Assembly (NCBI GenBank): GCA_017444615.1
Contig: JAFSWF010000052.1
Coordinates: 1 to 62,993, forward strand
Reading direction: 5' to 3'
DNA: 62,993 nucleotides
From: Paludibacteraceae bacterium
GTDB lineage: Bacteria; Bacteroidota; Bacteroidia; Bacteroidales; Paludibacteraceae
This document shows, piece after piece, positions 32,617 to 41,667 of the stretch; position 1 is the stretch's first letter; every line of letters starts with the position of its first letter. Position numbers and translations under genes: made by a program. Below the pieces are notes generated by a model. It did not search any database. It worked only from the letters and a program-made list of their open reading frames with translations, and was not told the origin of the DNA.

Positions 32617-34887
32617 TTACTTACAGCCTTCATTGGGGTCAAACCATGCGGGCACATCGAATTGCTCTTCGGGGTTATAGCCTAATTCCGGGTCTGCGTA
32701 GATCTTCTGCATATAAATAGCACAGATAGGAAGCGCCATCGAAGCGCCTTGGCCTTCGGCTAAGTTATCAAAATGGATGGCACGATCTTCTCCTCCTACC
32801 CATGAACCATTGACGAGCGAAGGGGTGAAGCACATGAACCAACCGTCGGAGTTATTGTTGGTAGTACCTGTTTTACCACCCATCGGTGCTTTGATGCCAT
32901 ATTTGAAGCGTACGCGAACGCCAGTTCCGTGATCAAGCACCTCACGAAGCATGTAAATCATCTTATAAGCTGTAGTCTCGCTGATGATCTCGTGTGTGCG
33001 TGGCGTGAAAGTGCCAATGACATTGCCGTTGTTATCTTCTATATGGGTGACGTAAAGAGGCTCAGTGCGAATACCTTTGTTGGCAAACGTAGTATAAGCA
33101 TCCACCATCTCTTCCACACTCACTTCGCATGGACCCAAGCAGAGTGAAACGACGGGATCTAATTGGCCTTGAATACCAAAGGATTGCATCATTTTAACCA
33201 ATTGTTCGGGTGTGAAGAGCGACATTAAGTATGCCGACATCCAGTTAGATGATACGCGTAGTCCCCATGCGAGCGTAACGGTATCGCCTCGGTTGTTCTC
33301 ATGTGTGTCTCGCGGAATCCACACATCTCCGTTCGGTAAAACGACACAAATAGAGTCATATACCCATGTTTCGCACGGCCACATGCCTTCGTCCATCGCC
33401 AGGGTGTAGAGATAGGGCTTGACGGTTGAACCAACTTGCCGGCGACCTTTGGTGGCCATGTCGTATTGGAAATGCGCGAAGTTAGGTCCGCCTACATAGG
33501 CTTTGACATGTCCGGTATGCGGATCCATAGACATAAATCCGCATCGGAGGTAACTCTTCTGCCATTTGATGGAGTCATAAGGCGACATGACGGTATCAAT
33601 CATTCCTCTATCGTAGGTGAAAACTTGCATTTCTCGCTTGGTGGCAAAGGCTTTGGTGATAGAATCGTTGCTATACCCTGCGCGTTTCATCATTCGATAC
33701 CGGTCTGTTTGACGCATAGAGCGGTTCATAATGCCATCTATTTCATCCTTGGTCAGATCTTGGGAGAAAGGTGCCGTCTTTTTCCGGCGAAGCTCTTTGA
33801 AGAAACTCTTCTGCTGCGCCTGCATATGTTCGCTAACGGCTTCTTCGGCATAGCGTTGCATGCGCGAGTCGATGGTCGTATAGATCTTTAGACCGTCTTG
33901 GTAGATATCGTATTTGGTACCATCCGCTTTGCGGTTCTTCTCGCAAAAACCATAGAGCGGGTTGTTATCCCATTGCCAACGATCGAGTTTATATTGGAGT
34001 TTATTCCACTCGGCGTATTCGCTTTCTTTAGGCTCTTTGGCGGTAAGCACAACGCGCAGATACTCACGGAAATAAGGTGCAATGCCTTGCTTGTGGTCCA
34101 CGGAGCTGTAGTGCAATTCGAGTGGCAGTGAAGCCACCGAATCGCGAGTAGCTTCATCGATGTAACCATATTTGGCCATCTGGCTTAGCACCGTGTTACG
34201 GCGGTTAGTAGCACGCTGTGGATGGCGAACGGGGTTGTAAAGGGACGGGTTCTTACACATACCTACGAGCATTGCCGCCTCTTCTAATTTAAGATCCGCG
34301 GGCGTGGTCGAAAAATAGACTTGCGACGCCGATTGAATACCTACGGCATTGTAGAGAAAATCGAATTGATTGAGGTACATGAGTAGGATTTCATCCTTTG
34401 AATAGAGACGTTCAAGTTTGGTGGCAATCACCCATTCGATAGGTTTTTGCATGGCGCGTTCGAAGATATTATTCGCTCGCGGTGACCATAACTGCTTGGC
34501 TAACTGCTGGGTGAGCGTCGAACCTCCTCCAGCGCGACCAAGTTTGAGAATGGCACGAAACATCGACTTGAGGTCCACACCTGTGTGCTGATAAAAACGC
34601 ACGTCCTCTGTGGCTACCAAGGCGTTGATGACATTGGGTGAGAGATCGGTGTACTGCACACCGACGCGGTTCTCGTAACGGTAATAGCGTCCGAGTGATT
34701 GCATATCGGATGAGATAATCTCGCTGGCGAAAGTGTTCTTCGGGTTTTGGAGCTCTTCCAGCGGCGGCAAATAGCCTAAGGCTCCGCGGGTGATGAGCCA
34801 CATGATTAAGAAGACCAGTAAGATTCCTCCTATAAATAGTCCCCAGAACCATAAGAGGAACGGTTTGTACCAAGATTTCGTTTTCAT
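32617..34887 (-). CDS. class A penicillin-binding protein 1A
   Basis: A 756-residue bifunctional peptidoglycan synthase with a cytoplasmic tail and TM at 9-33. The GT51 transglycosylase has ATEDVRFYQHTGVD (catalytic Glu) and RAGGGSTLTQQLAKQL. The transpeptidase motifs are STVK (GSTVKPYLYTLAMDEG), SSN (RVSSNWMSAY) and KTG (GGKTGTTNNNSDGWF). Length is normal and all motifs are intact. It is followed within 8 nt by the TPR gene, suggesting a cell-wall synthesis/remodelling operon. Confidence 0.95.
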   Translation of the reverse strand: MKTKSWYKPFLLWFWGLFIGGILLVFLIMWLITRGALGYLPPLEELQNPKNTFASEIISSDMQSLGRYYRYENRVGVQYTDLSPNVINALVATEDVRFYQHTGVDLKSMFRAILKLGRAGGGSTLTQQLAKQLWSPRANNIFERAMQKPIEWVIATKLERLYSKDEILLMYLNQFDFLYNAVGIQSASQVYFSTTPADLKLEEAAMLVGMCKNPSLYNPVRHPQRATNRRNTVLSQMAKYGYIDEATRDSVASLPLELHYSSVDHKQGIAPYFREYLRVVLTAKEPKESEYAEWNKLQYKLDRWQWDNNPLYGFCEKNRKADGTKYDIYQDGLKIYTTIDSRMQRYAEEAVSEHMQAQQKSFFKELRRKKTAPFSQDLTKDEIDGIMNRSMRQTDRYRMMKRAGYSNDSITKAFATKREMQVFTYDRGMIDTVMSPYDSIKWQKSYLRCGFMSMDPHTGHVKAYVGGPNFAHFQYDMATKGRRQVGSTVKPYLYTLAMDEGMWPCETWVYDSICVVLPNGDVWIPRDTHENNRGDTVTLAWGLRVSSNWMSAYLMSLFTPEQLVKMMQSFGIQGQLDPVVSLCLGPCEVSVEEMVDAYTTFANKGIRTEPLYVTHIEDNNGNVIGTFTPRTHEIISETTAYKMIYMLREVLDHGTGVRVRFKYGIKAPMGGKTGTTNNNSDGWFMCFTPSLVNGSWVGGEDRAIHFDNLAEGQGASMALPICAIYMQKIYADPELGYNPEEQFDVPAWFDPNEGCK

Positions 34888-36083
34888 ATCATCAATTTTT
34901 CTATTATTCGGTTTAATATATGGAGCCCTTTTTGCGTGACCACCACACGGTCATCTTGGGTGATGAGTAGCTGATTGTATCTAGTAAAGTCTAGGATTAC
35001 CTCGTCTCTCTCTCGTGTTGCATTCGTATCGGATAGGTGAATGCCTTGGCTCGTTCGGAGGCCTAACATGATGCGTTCGTTGTACTGATCGCGTGGGGTG
35101 AGCGTTTCGCTTTCTCGCAACAAATTGTGTGCCAGAATGCCGTTGATGTAAGCATTTAGGTCATCGGGGTTCCAACTACGGACGGGTTGGGTGTTATTGC
35201 GCGGGTCGTTTGTAGCAGAGAGCGGGTCGTTTGTAGCAGAGAGCGGGTCGTTTGTAGCAGAGAGCGGGTCGTTGGCGTTGGTGTGCGTGTTAGTTATATA
35301 TGAATGCGCGCCCGCGCCTACGCCTACGTAAGGCGTGTTGTTCCAATAACTGCTGTTATGCTTGGATTCGTATCCGGGGAGCGCGAAATTGCTTACTTCA
35401 TAATGAACGAATCCTGCTTGTTGTAGGCGCTGGCAGAGCGTATCGTATAGCTCGTTTTCGAGGTCCTCGTCGATGGGCGTGATTTGTTTGGCGTCGCGAA
35501 GGCGTGTGAGAGCGGTGTCTTCTTCGTACATCAGGCCGTAGGAAGAGATGTGCTGCACGTTGAGGCTTAGGGCGATGTCGATGTCAGAAAGCCATTGTGC
35601 CTTTGTTTGGGAGGGAATGGCGTACATGAGATCAATGGAGATATTGGCAAAGCCGGCTTCTTGGGCTGTGCATACCGCTTCCATAGCTTGGGCAGCGGAG
35701 TGCCGGCGTCCTAAGAACTTCAGCAATTCGTCTTGGAAAGACTGTATGCCGATAGATAGCCTATTGACACCTGTCGCGCGAATTGATTGCAAGTATTTCA
35801 AAGAGATATCTGCCGGATTCATTTCCATCGTTATTTCGATGGCGTCTTGTGTACCGATGGCTTGGAGGATAGAATGGATGTGCTCGGGCGTGAGTACGCT
35901 GGGTGTGCCGCCGCCGATGTAAATAGTACGGAGCGGTTCGCCGGTCTCGTTCTTACGTTCGGCTATTTCTTGCAAAAGAGCTTGGATGTATTCGTCCCGC
36001 TTCTCCAAAAGGGTAGTAGAGAAGAAGTCGCAGTAAATGCAACGCTTTTTGCAGAAGGGAATATGTACGTAGATACCAGCCAT
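34884..36083 (-). CDS. hemW: HemW-like radical SAM protein
   Basis: A 399-residue protein starting MAGIYVHIPFCKKRCIYCDF with the HemW-type cluster CX3CX2C, followed by GGGTPS and NPADISLKYL. HemW-type proteins are heme chaperones rather than coproporphyrinogen oxidases; no other heme gene is nearby. An insert of about 30 residues, containing NDPLSAT three times (21-nt DNA repeat at 35203-35273), lies in the loop after GAGAHSYI where relatives have a few residues. It overlaps PBP1A by 4 nt and abuts rarA. Confidence 0.9.
   Translation of the reverse strand: MAGIYVHIPFCKKRCIYCDFFSTTLLEKRDEYIQALLQEIAERKNETGEPLRTIYIGGGTPSVLTPEHIHSILQAIGTQDAIEITMEMNPADISLKYLQSIRATGVNRLSIGIQSFQDELLKFLGRRHSAAQAMEAVCTAQEAGFANISIDLMYAIPSQTKAQWLSDIDIALSLNVQHISSYGLMYEEDTALTRLRDAKQITPIDEDLENELYDTLCQRLQQAGFVHYEVSNFALPGYESKHNSSYWNNTPYVGVGAGAHSYITNTHTNANDPLSATNDPLSATNDPLSATNDPRNNTQPVRSWNPDDLNAYINGILAHNLLRESETLTPRDQYNERIMLGLRTSQGIHLSDTNATRERDEVILDFTRYNQLLITQDDRVVVTQKGLHILNRIIEKLMI
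35203..35273. repeat. 21-nt tandem repeat, 3 perfect copies plus a partial, in hemW
   Basis: The unit starts GGGTCGTTTGTAGC and ends AGAGAGC (three blocks of 7 nt). It is in frame and encodes a NDPLSAT repeat. The copies are identical, so the expansion is recent or selected. Confidence 0.95.
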
Positions 36084-37304
36084 TTAATCTTTCTTCCAAA
36101 AAATAGTACCGACGAGCTCGTCGGGTAAGTATTGTTGTGCTACCCAATGTCCCGGAAAATCATGCGGGTATTTATAGCCGTCAGCGTAGCCGAGTTCTTT
36201 CATCAACGAAGTCGGGGCATTGCGTAAGTGTAGTGGAACCGGTAAGTTGCCGGTGGCTTGCACTTTCGCGATTGCATCATCGATGGCAAGATAAGCGGAG
36301 TTATCTTTCTTGCAGGTCGCCAGATAAATGGTCGTCTCTGCGAGCGGAATACGCGCTTCGGGCCATCCTATTTTATTGACGACATCAAAGCACGTGTTGG
36401 CAAGGAGCATCGCGTTGGGGTTGGCAAGACCAATATCCTCACTGGCGGAAATGACTAATCGGCGAGCAATGAACTTGGGATCTTCGCCGCCTTCTATCAT
36501 GCGTGCGAGCCAATAAATGGCGGCTTGCGGATCACTGCCGCGGATGGATTTGATGAAGGCAGAGATGATATCATAGTGCATTTCTCCATCCTTGTCATAG
36601 GCGACAGGATTCTGCTGTAATTGGCGTGTGACAGTATCATTAGTAATGATCCGTTCGCCGCTGTTGCTGACTAACTCAATGATATTGAGCAGTTTACGTG
36701 CATCTCCTCCGCTGTAGCGCAGGATGGATTCCGTTTCTTTGACTTCTATATGGAGCGAACGAAGGTATTCGTCTTGGGTAAGGGCGCGATGGAGCAGTTC
36801 GAGCAAATCCTCTTTGTCGAGCGACTTGAGCACATAAACCTGGCATCGGCTGAGCAGCGGTGTGATGACTTCGAACGATGGGTTCTCGGTCGTGGCGCCA
36901 ACGAGGGTGATGGTACCTTCTTCTACGGCTCCCAGCAGGCTGTCTTGTTGGGACTTGGAGAAACGATGGATCTCGTCGATGAAGAGGATAGGACTGCGGC
37001 TGTCTGCCGGCGCAAAGAGGCCACTGTTGAGTGAGGCATTTCGTTTGGCTTTATCAATCACATCACGCACTTCTTTCACGCCGCTGGTCACTGCCGAAAG
37101 GGTATAAAATGGCCGCTGTAACTGATGCGCAATGATGCGAGCGAGCGTCGTTTTGCCTACGCCGGGAGGTCCCCATAGAATGAAAGATGCAATATTGCCG
37201 CTCTCAATCATCTGGCGAAGGATAGCTCCTTCACCTACGAGGTGCTTTTGGCCTATGTATTCATTGAGCGTCTTGGGACGCATTCGTTCAGCTAAAGGTA
37301 GCAT
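36084..37304 (-). CDS. rarA: replication-associated recombination protein A (RarA/MgsA)
   Basis: A 406-residue AAA+ ATPase acting at stalled replication forks. It begins MLPLAERMRPKTLNEYIGQKHLVGEGAILRQ and has Walker A GPPGVGKTTLAR, Walker B LFIDEIHRFSKSQQD and sensor 1 GATTENPSFEV. The C-terminal tetramerisation part has IRGSDPQAAIYWLARMIEGGEDP and ends in YADGYKYPHDFPGHWVAQQYLPDEL. All motifs are normal. It abuts the hemW-like gene without a gap. Confidence 0.95.
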   Translation of the reverse strand: MLPLAERMRPKTLNEYIGQKHLVGEGAILRQMIESGNIASFILWGPPGVGKTTLARIIAHQLQRPFYTLSAVTSGVKEVRDVIDKAKRNASLNSGLFAPADSRSPILFIDEIHRFSKSQQDSLLGAVEEGTITLVGATTENPSFEVITPLLSRCQVYVLKSLDKEDLLELLHRALTQDEYLRSLHIEVKETESILRYSGGDARKLLNIIELVSNSGERIITNDTVTRQLQQNPVAYDKDGEMHYDIISAFIKSIRGSDPQAAIYWLARMIEGGEDPKFIARRLVISASEDIGLANPNAMLLANTCFDVVNKIGWPEARIPLAETTIYLATCKKDNSAYLAIDDAIAKVQATGNLPVPLHLRNAPTSLMKELGYADGYKYPHDFPGHWVAQQYLPDELVGTIFWKKD

Positions 37305-37319
37305 AAAGACATTTACAAT

Positions 37320-38906
37320 TTAGTCATTAATTTGTTCATTTAGCAATTCTTTCGCTGTGTTTTTTGCTGCCTGTGTGACGTTATTGCCGCTGAGCATGGA
37401 AGCAATTTCGGTGATACGTTCTTCGTTGGTGAGGAGACGGATGTGCGTTTCGGTACGCGTTTCGGTGTCGGCTTTGAAGACCTTGTAGTGCGTTTGCCCG
37501 AGTGCCGCTATTTGTGGCAAATGGGTGATGGCGATGATTTGTCGGTGTTGTGCCATCTCACGCATGATTGTTGCCATTTGGGTGGCAATGTCTCCACTCA
37601 CACCGGTGTCTATCTCGTCAAAAATGATAGTTGGTAATCCTTTCGTGCTGGCAATGAGCGATTTAACACAAAGCATCAATCGGCTTATCTCACCGCCTGA
37701 AGCCACCTCACTCACGGCACGCAAGCTCTGGTTGAGGTTGGCAGCAAAGCGTATCTGCACTTCATCGCAGCCCGAGGGTGTGAAATCTGTGGTTGGGTTA
37801 ACGAGAATATCTATATTGGCGTGCGCAACGCCTAATTGTTTCATTCCTGCAATGAGCCGCTGACAGATAGAAGGGATGATGGTTTGGCGACTTTGCGTCA
37901 GCGCTTTGGCTGTTTGCGTGAGGGCTGAGCGTTTGGCGTTCAGATTTTTCTCTGCTTGCGCAATGTCGAAATCGAAACTATCCAGACGGTTCACTTGTTG
38001 CGCCAATTCTTCGCGCGTAGCGATGAGTTCTTCGATGGTCTCAGCGCTGAACTTATGCAATAAGCCGTTGAGCGTGTCCAGCCGCTCTTCTATCCATTGC
38101 AGTCGCCGCGGGTCCATTTCCACACGATTGAGAGTTCGTTCGGCTTCTTCGGCGATGTCTTGCAATTCAATGCGTGCGGAGTCAATGCGTTCTTGGAGTT
38201 CCGGTGCCGCTTCGTCTAACCGACACGTACGCAGGGCATCAATGGCACTGCCTTGCTCTCCGTTCAAGGCTTGTACTGCCAGTTCTAAAGCGGCACGAAT
38301 ATCCTCGGCGTGGCTAAGCCGATATTGTTCCTGCTCTAATTGCTCGAGTTCGCTTTCTTGCAGCGCCGCTTCGTCTAATAACTTATAGCGATATTGGATA
38401 TAATCGGCGTCTTGTTGGCTCTTTCGTGCGAGTGCTTGCAGGTCCTTGAGTGCTTGCAACGCCGCTGTATATTGCTCATACTGAGTGGTATATGTCGTTT
38501 TAATCGACTCGTTGGAAGCCACTGCGTCCACTATTTCTAATTGGAAATCGGGATTCTCGATAAGCAAGTTAGCGTGCTGTGAATGGATGTCAATCAGGCG
38601 TGTGGAGAGGGCTTTGAGTTCTTGCAGCGTCACTACCGAATCATCGACGAACGAACGACTCTTACCATTGGCGTATAGTTCGCGGCGAATGATGCCTTCG
38701 TCAAATTCCGCCTCGATAATACATTTATCTTCTCCGTCGGTAATGGCTTTGCTATCTGCGCGCGCGCCCAGTACTAAGGCCAACGCACCCAAGATAATAC
38801 TCTTACCGGCACCGGTCTCACCGGTTAGCACCGAAAAACCCGAACCAAAGTCAATGTCCAAATGGCTTATCAGCGCGTAGTTTTGTATGTGTAAGTGTTT
38901 AAGCAT
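37320..38906 (-). CDS. recN: DNA repair protein RecN
   Basis: A 528-residue SMC-like ATPase of double-strand-break repair. It has MLKHLHIQNYALISHLDIDF, Walker A GETGAGKSIILGALALVLGA, a coiled-coil arm with a turn near the middle, signature VASGGEISRLMLCVKSL and Walker B PTIIFDEIDTGVSG. It is slightly shorter than common RecN because of the arm. The DUF4835 gene upstream shares one nucleotide (TAATG), as is usual for this gene pair in Bacteroidetes. Confidence 0.95.
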   Translation of the reverse strand: MLKHLHIQNYALISHLDIDFGSGFSVLTGETGAGKSIILGALALVLGARADSKAITDGEDKCIIEAEFDEGIIRRELYANGKSRSFVDDSVVTLQELKALSTRLIDIHSQHANLLIENPDFQLEIVDAVASNESIKTTYTTQYEQYTAALQALKDLQALARKSQQDADYIQYRYKLLDEAALQESELEQLEQEQYRLSHAEDIRAALELAVQALNGEQGSAIDALRTCRLDEAAPELQERIDSARIELQDIAEEAERTLNRVEMDPRRLQWIEERLDTLNGLLHKFSAETIEELIATREELAQQVNRLDSFDFDIAQAEKNLNAKRSALTQTAKALTQSRQTIIPSICQRLIAGMKQLGVAHANIDILVNPTTDFTPSGCDEVQIRFAANLNQSLRAVSEVASGGEISRLMLCVKSLIASTKGLPTIIFDEIDTGVSGDIATQMATIMREMAQHRQIIAITHLPQIAALGQTHYKVFKADTETRTETHIRLLTNEERITEIASMLSGNNVTQAAKNTAKELLNEQIND

Positions 38907-39823
38907 TATTCATTAATTCGCTCATAAGTGTTTTGCCGTGTGGGATCAATATCCATGAGAATCTCATATACGGCTTTTTTCTCTTTGTCGGTTCCTTGGC
39001 GGAAGATATCTACTAACTCATCCGCCTTGGCATCGAGGAATGTATTCACCACATACGTAGCCGGTCGAGCGCGGTACGCTTCGCGCAGGGTAGGCATACC
39101 TTCCGCAATCCGAGCACGTCCGTTGGTCACATTTCCGCTCATCTCGTCCAAGCCCAGACGATGGTACTCATAGTAGAAATGGCGGTATTTGCGGAAAGAC
39201 TCGTCCAAGAGGTTATTGATCAAGGCGTAGCGATTCCTATTGCTGTCAAAGGCTAACCACCCGCGTTGCTCCACACCCTCCATGCTGGCCGATTGACACG
39301 CATTGACAATCTCTTCGCATTGCTGGAAATAAGGAGTGCCACCTAAACGCTGGAAACTATCTGCATCATGACCAATAATCAGGTAACAATAGTATGCCAA
39401 CATCGCTGTGAGGTTGGTAGTGAATTGATTCTGCTGATAATCGAGCCGGTCAAACTCCTGATAGGTGAAGTGAAAAGTGGGATCCTTGAAGTTAAGCAGC
39501 GGCGTGGTATAGGAGGACCCATATACGGGTCGACGGCTCTGCAAGGTCATCTCGCAGTTGTATTGATTATTGGCCACCGCATTGACGAGGATGAACATAG
39601 AGCATTCGATCTTCTCCTGTTCTGCAAAGGTCATGTTTGTCCAGCGATTTTGGTTCATAAAGTCCTCAATAGCTACCTTAAGCGTTTCAAAAACCTGCTT
39701 ATTGGTTCCTTCAATCCTATCGGAATTGATGGTCACGGTGCAGTTGATCTCTTGCGCAGCAAGAGGAATACAGAACAAGGAGCAAAGAGCAAGGACAACT
39801 ATGTTTCGTTTAAATAGGTTCAT
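38906..39823 (-). CDS. DUF4835 family secreted protein
   Basis: A 305-residue protein with signal peptide (cleavage after LAAQ, about residue 24), then INCTVTINSDRIEGTNKQVFETLKVAIEDFMNQNRWTN as in DUF4835. Further landmarks are PVYGSSYTTPLLNFKD and the terminal block LMDIDPTRQNTYERINE. It is periplasmic or outer-membrane associated, of unknown function, conserved in Bacteroidetes and often next to recN. Translational coupling to recN is likely. Confidence 0.85.
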   Translation of the reverse strand: MNLFKRNIVVLALCSLFCIPLAAQEINCTVTINSDRIEGTNKQVFETLKVAIEDFMNQNRWTNMTFAEQEKIECSMFILVNAVANNQYNCEMTLQSRRPVYGSSYTTPLLNFKDPTFHFTYQEFDRLDYQQNQFTTNLTAMLAYYCYLIIGHDADSFQRLGGTPYFQQCEEIVNACQSASMEGVEQRGWLAFDSNRNRYALINNLLDESFRKYRHFYYEYHRLGLDEMSGNVTNGRARIAEGMPTLREAYRARPATYVVNTFLDAKADELVDIFRQGTDKEKKAVYEILMDIDPTRQNTYERINE

Positions 39824-39838
39824 TACGAAATATTAATT

Positions 39839-39859
39839 ATTCACTGTTCACTATTCACT
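39839..39859. repeat. 7-nt tandem array, 3 units (ATTCACT)
   Basis: ATTCACT, GTTCACT, ATTCACT between DUF4831 and DUF4835 genes. It touches the DUF4831 stop codon. Confidence 0.8.
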
Positions 39860-40916
39860 ATTTCGATATCGAAATAATATTTCCTGTCTTTTCGCTAATG
39901 ACAATCACCGGCAACTGCTTTCCTGTGAAAAGCTCTTTGGCTAGCGGCACATCCACACCGAATTGCGCTACAGGGAGGGTCTTGGAACCCAAGAGTTCGT
40001 TTTGGAAACGCACTTCAAGCGTAGCATATCCCGGCAGGTTGTACACAATAGACGAAGGGCCGGAGATCTTTTTGCTTTTCTTTGCAGGCTGTTCTTCAGC
40101 GGGTGCTTGTAATTGGGGATGCGTATAGACACTATGGATGCGAATCGGTTTGGCATCAATATTCTCGGCGCTCGTAAAACCATTCTCCGCGGAGAAATAG
40201 AGCAAGTCGTTGGTTATAAGGGCATCACCTTTCGGACAGATATCAATGTTCTTATGGGCGATACTACGTGTAGTCTTACCTGTGAAAAGAAGGGTCAGTT
40301 GCGCTTCTTGTTTAGCCAACTCTTCCAACACCAGTTTCATCGCTGTGCCATCAGCCGGTGCGTGCTCCAATTCGCCACTGAGCAGGTACATGCGAGTCTC
40401 ACGCAGACGGAAGATATGTTTGGCTACCAACGCCGCCTCTTCCGCCGGAGTCTTAGCTTCGAGTATATCTTCAAGCAGCGGCAAGGCTTCGGGTGTTGTC
40501 ACTTTCGGAGTCTCTTTCTTCTCCGACTTGCGTGGAGCGGGTTGGTTTGGCGCAGGCAGATTATATCCCTTGAGCAAACCTTTCTCATTGATGCTCAACC
40601 ATTGAACCGGCACATCGCTATCCGATGGGATGATATGTGCGCGCGTAAGATCTGCGGTAGTGCGGGTGTGAAAAGACACGCCCTCTAAGCGAAAGATCGT
40701 TTGGTCTTCCTCTATCGCATCCTTGATACCTAATAATTCCTCGGCATAGGCGGCATAGAGACCTTTTTCCTGCTTTTCTATACTGAATTGAAAATCCAGT
40801 ACAATCGTTGTTTTAGGACTGTAATAAACCAGCGCGGACTCGCCTTGTGGCACGTTTTGCGCCATCAATGCGCTACTCATCATTGCTCCAAAGAGCAGAA
40901 TTACCATTCGTTTCAT
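39858..40916 (-). CDS. DUF4831 family secreted protein
   Basis: A 352-residue protein with signal peptide (ends LMAQ, residue 19). The domain start ESALVYYSPKTTIVLDFQFSIEKQEKGLYAAYAEELLGI is characteristic of DUF4831. A charged Pro/Lys-rich linker (residues 130-145) separates a second half that ends in LFTGKQLPVIVISEKTGNIISISK. The function is unknown. It is encoded between aroE and the DUF4835 gene, 34 nt from the latter. Confidence 0.8.
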   Translation of the reverse strand: MKRMVILLFGAMMSSALMAQNVPQGESALVYYSPKTTIVLDFQFSIEKQEKGLYAAYAEELLGIKDAIEEDQTIFRLEGVSFHTRTTADLTRAHIIPSDSDVPVQWLSINEKGLLKGYNLPAPNQPAPRKSEKKETPKVTTPEALPLLEDILEAKTPAEEAALVAKHIFRLRETRMYLLSGELEHAPADGTAMKLVLEELAKQEAQLTLLFTGKTTRSIAHKNIDICPKGDALITNDLLYFSAENGFTSAENIDAKPIRIHSVYTHPQLQAPAEEQPAKKSKKISGPSSIVYNLPGYATLEVRFQNELLGSKTLPVAQFGVDVPLAKELFTGKQLPVIVISEKTGNIISISK

Positions 40917-40923
40917 ATCTAAA

Positions 40924-40951
40924 TCTCAAATGTCAAATTTCAAATTTCAAA
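40924..40951. repeat. 7-nt tandem array, 4 units (TTTCAAA family)
   Basis: TCTCAAA, TGTCAAA, TTTCAAA, TTTCAAA. It contains the aroE stop codon and encodes the last aroE residues (LKFEI). Confidence 0.8.
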
Positions 40952-41667
40952 TGTTCTTTGGACCATATTTTCCATGCTTCTTGGGCTTGACCGATTAGCA
41001 TCTCTTTGCCGTTCTGTATGGTCGCTCCTTGTGCTTTGCCTCGTTGCAAGAACAAGGTCTCTTCGGGATTGTACACGCAGTCAAACAGTAGATGCCGTGC
41101 GGTGACGTGTTCAAACGGTATAGGCGGACAAGTGTCTATCTCGGGGTACATTCCTAAAGGGGTGCAGTTAATAATCACTGTGTGAGCGACCAGCACATCG
41201 TCGTTCAATTCTCCATAACTCATCTGTCCCACTTGAGGGGTTCGGCTGACGAGGGTAGGGTGAATGCCCAGTAGGCGCAATCCGTGGCACACAGCTTTGG
41301 AGGCCCCGCCCGTTCCTAACACGAGTGCCTGCCTATCAAAGGGACGCAACAACGGTCGGATAGAAGCGATGAACCCTGTACAATCGGTGTTATAACCAAC
41401 TCGCTTATGCACCACATTCACGGCGCCTATCTCTTGAGCGGTGGGGTCTAAGGCATCAAGGAAAGGAATGATAGCTTCTTTGTATGGGAACGTCACATTA
41501 AAGCCATCCAGCGTGTCCAGGAGTTCGTTCACTCGTTCACTCGTTAACTCGCTCAACGGATACAACGAGTACTCCGCGTCAATATGTTCGCGGGAGAACT
41601 TCTCATTGAAATATTTCGCCGAGAAGGAGTGAATAAGCGGATTACCTATTATACCGAAATGACCCAT
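40933..41667 (-). CDS. aroE: shikimate dehydrogenase
   Basis: A 244-residue NADP-dependent enzyme converting 3-dehydroshikimate to shikimate. It has MGHFGIIGNPLIHSFSAKYFN (substrate Ser in HSFS), FNVTFPYKEAIIPFLD (catalytic Lys), AVNVV, the NADP loop VLGTGGASKAVCHGL, NCTPLGMYP and DCVYNPEETLFL. It is complete and slightly shorter than the usual 270 aa. It overlaps tilS by 19 nt; its last residues lie in a 7-nt array. Confidence 0.95.
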   Translation of the reverse strand: MGHFGIIGNPLIHSFSAKYFNEKFSREHIDAEYSLYPLSELTSERVNELLDTLDGFNVTFPYKEAIIPFLDALDPTAQEIGAVNVVHKRVGYNTDCTGFIASIRPLLRPFDRQALVLGTGGASKAVCHGLRLLGIHPTLVSRTPQVGQMSYGELNDDVLVAHTVIINCTPLGMYPEIDTCPPIPFEHVTARHLLFDCVYNPEETLFLQRGKAQGATIQNGKEMLIGQAQEAWKIWSKEHLKFEI

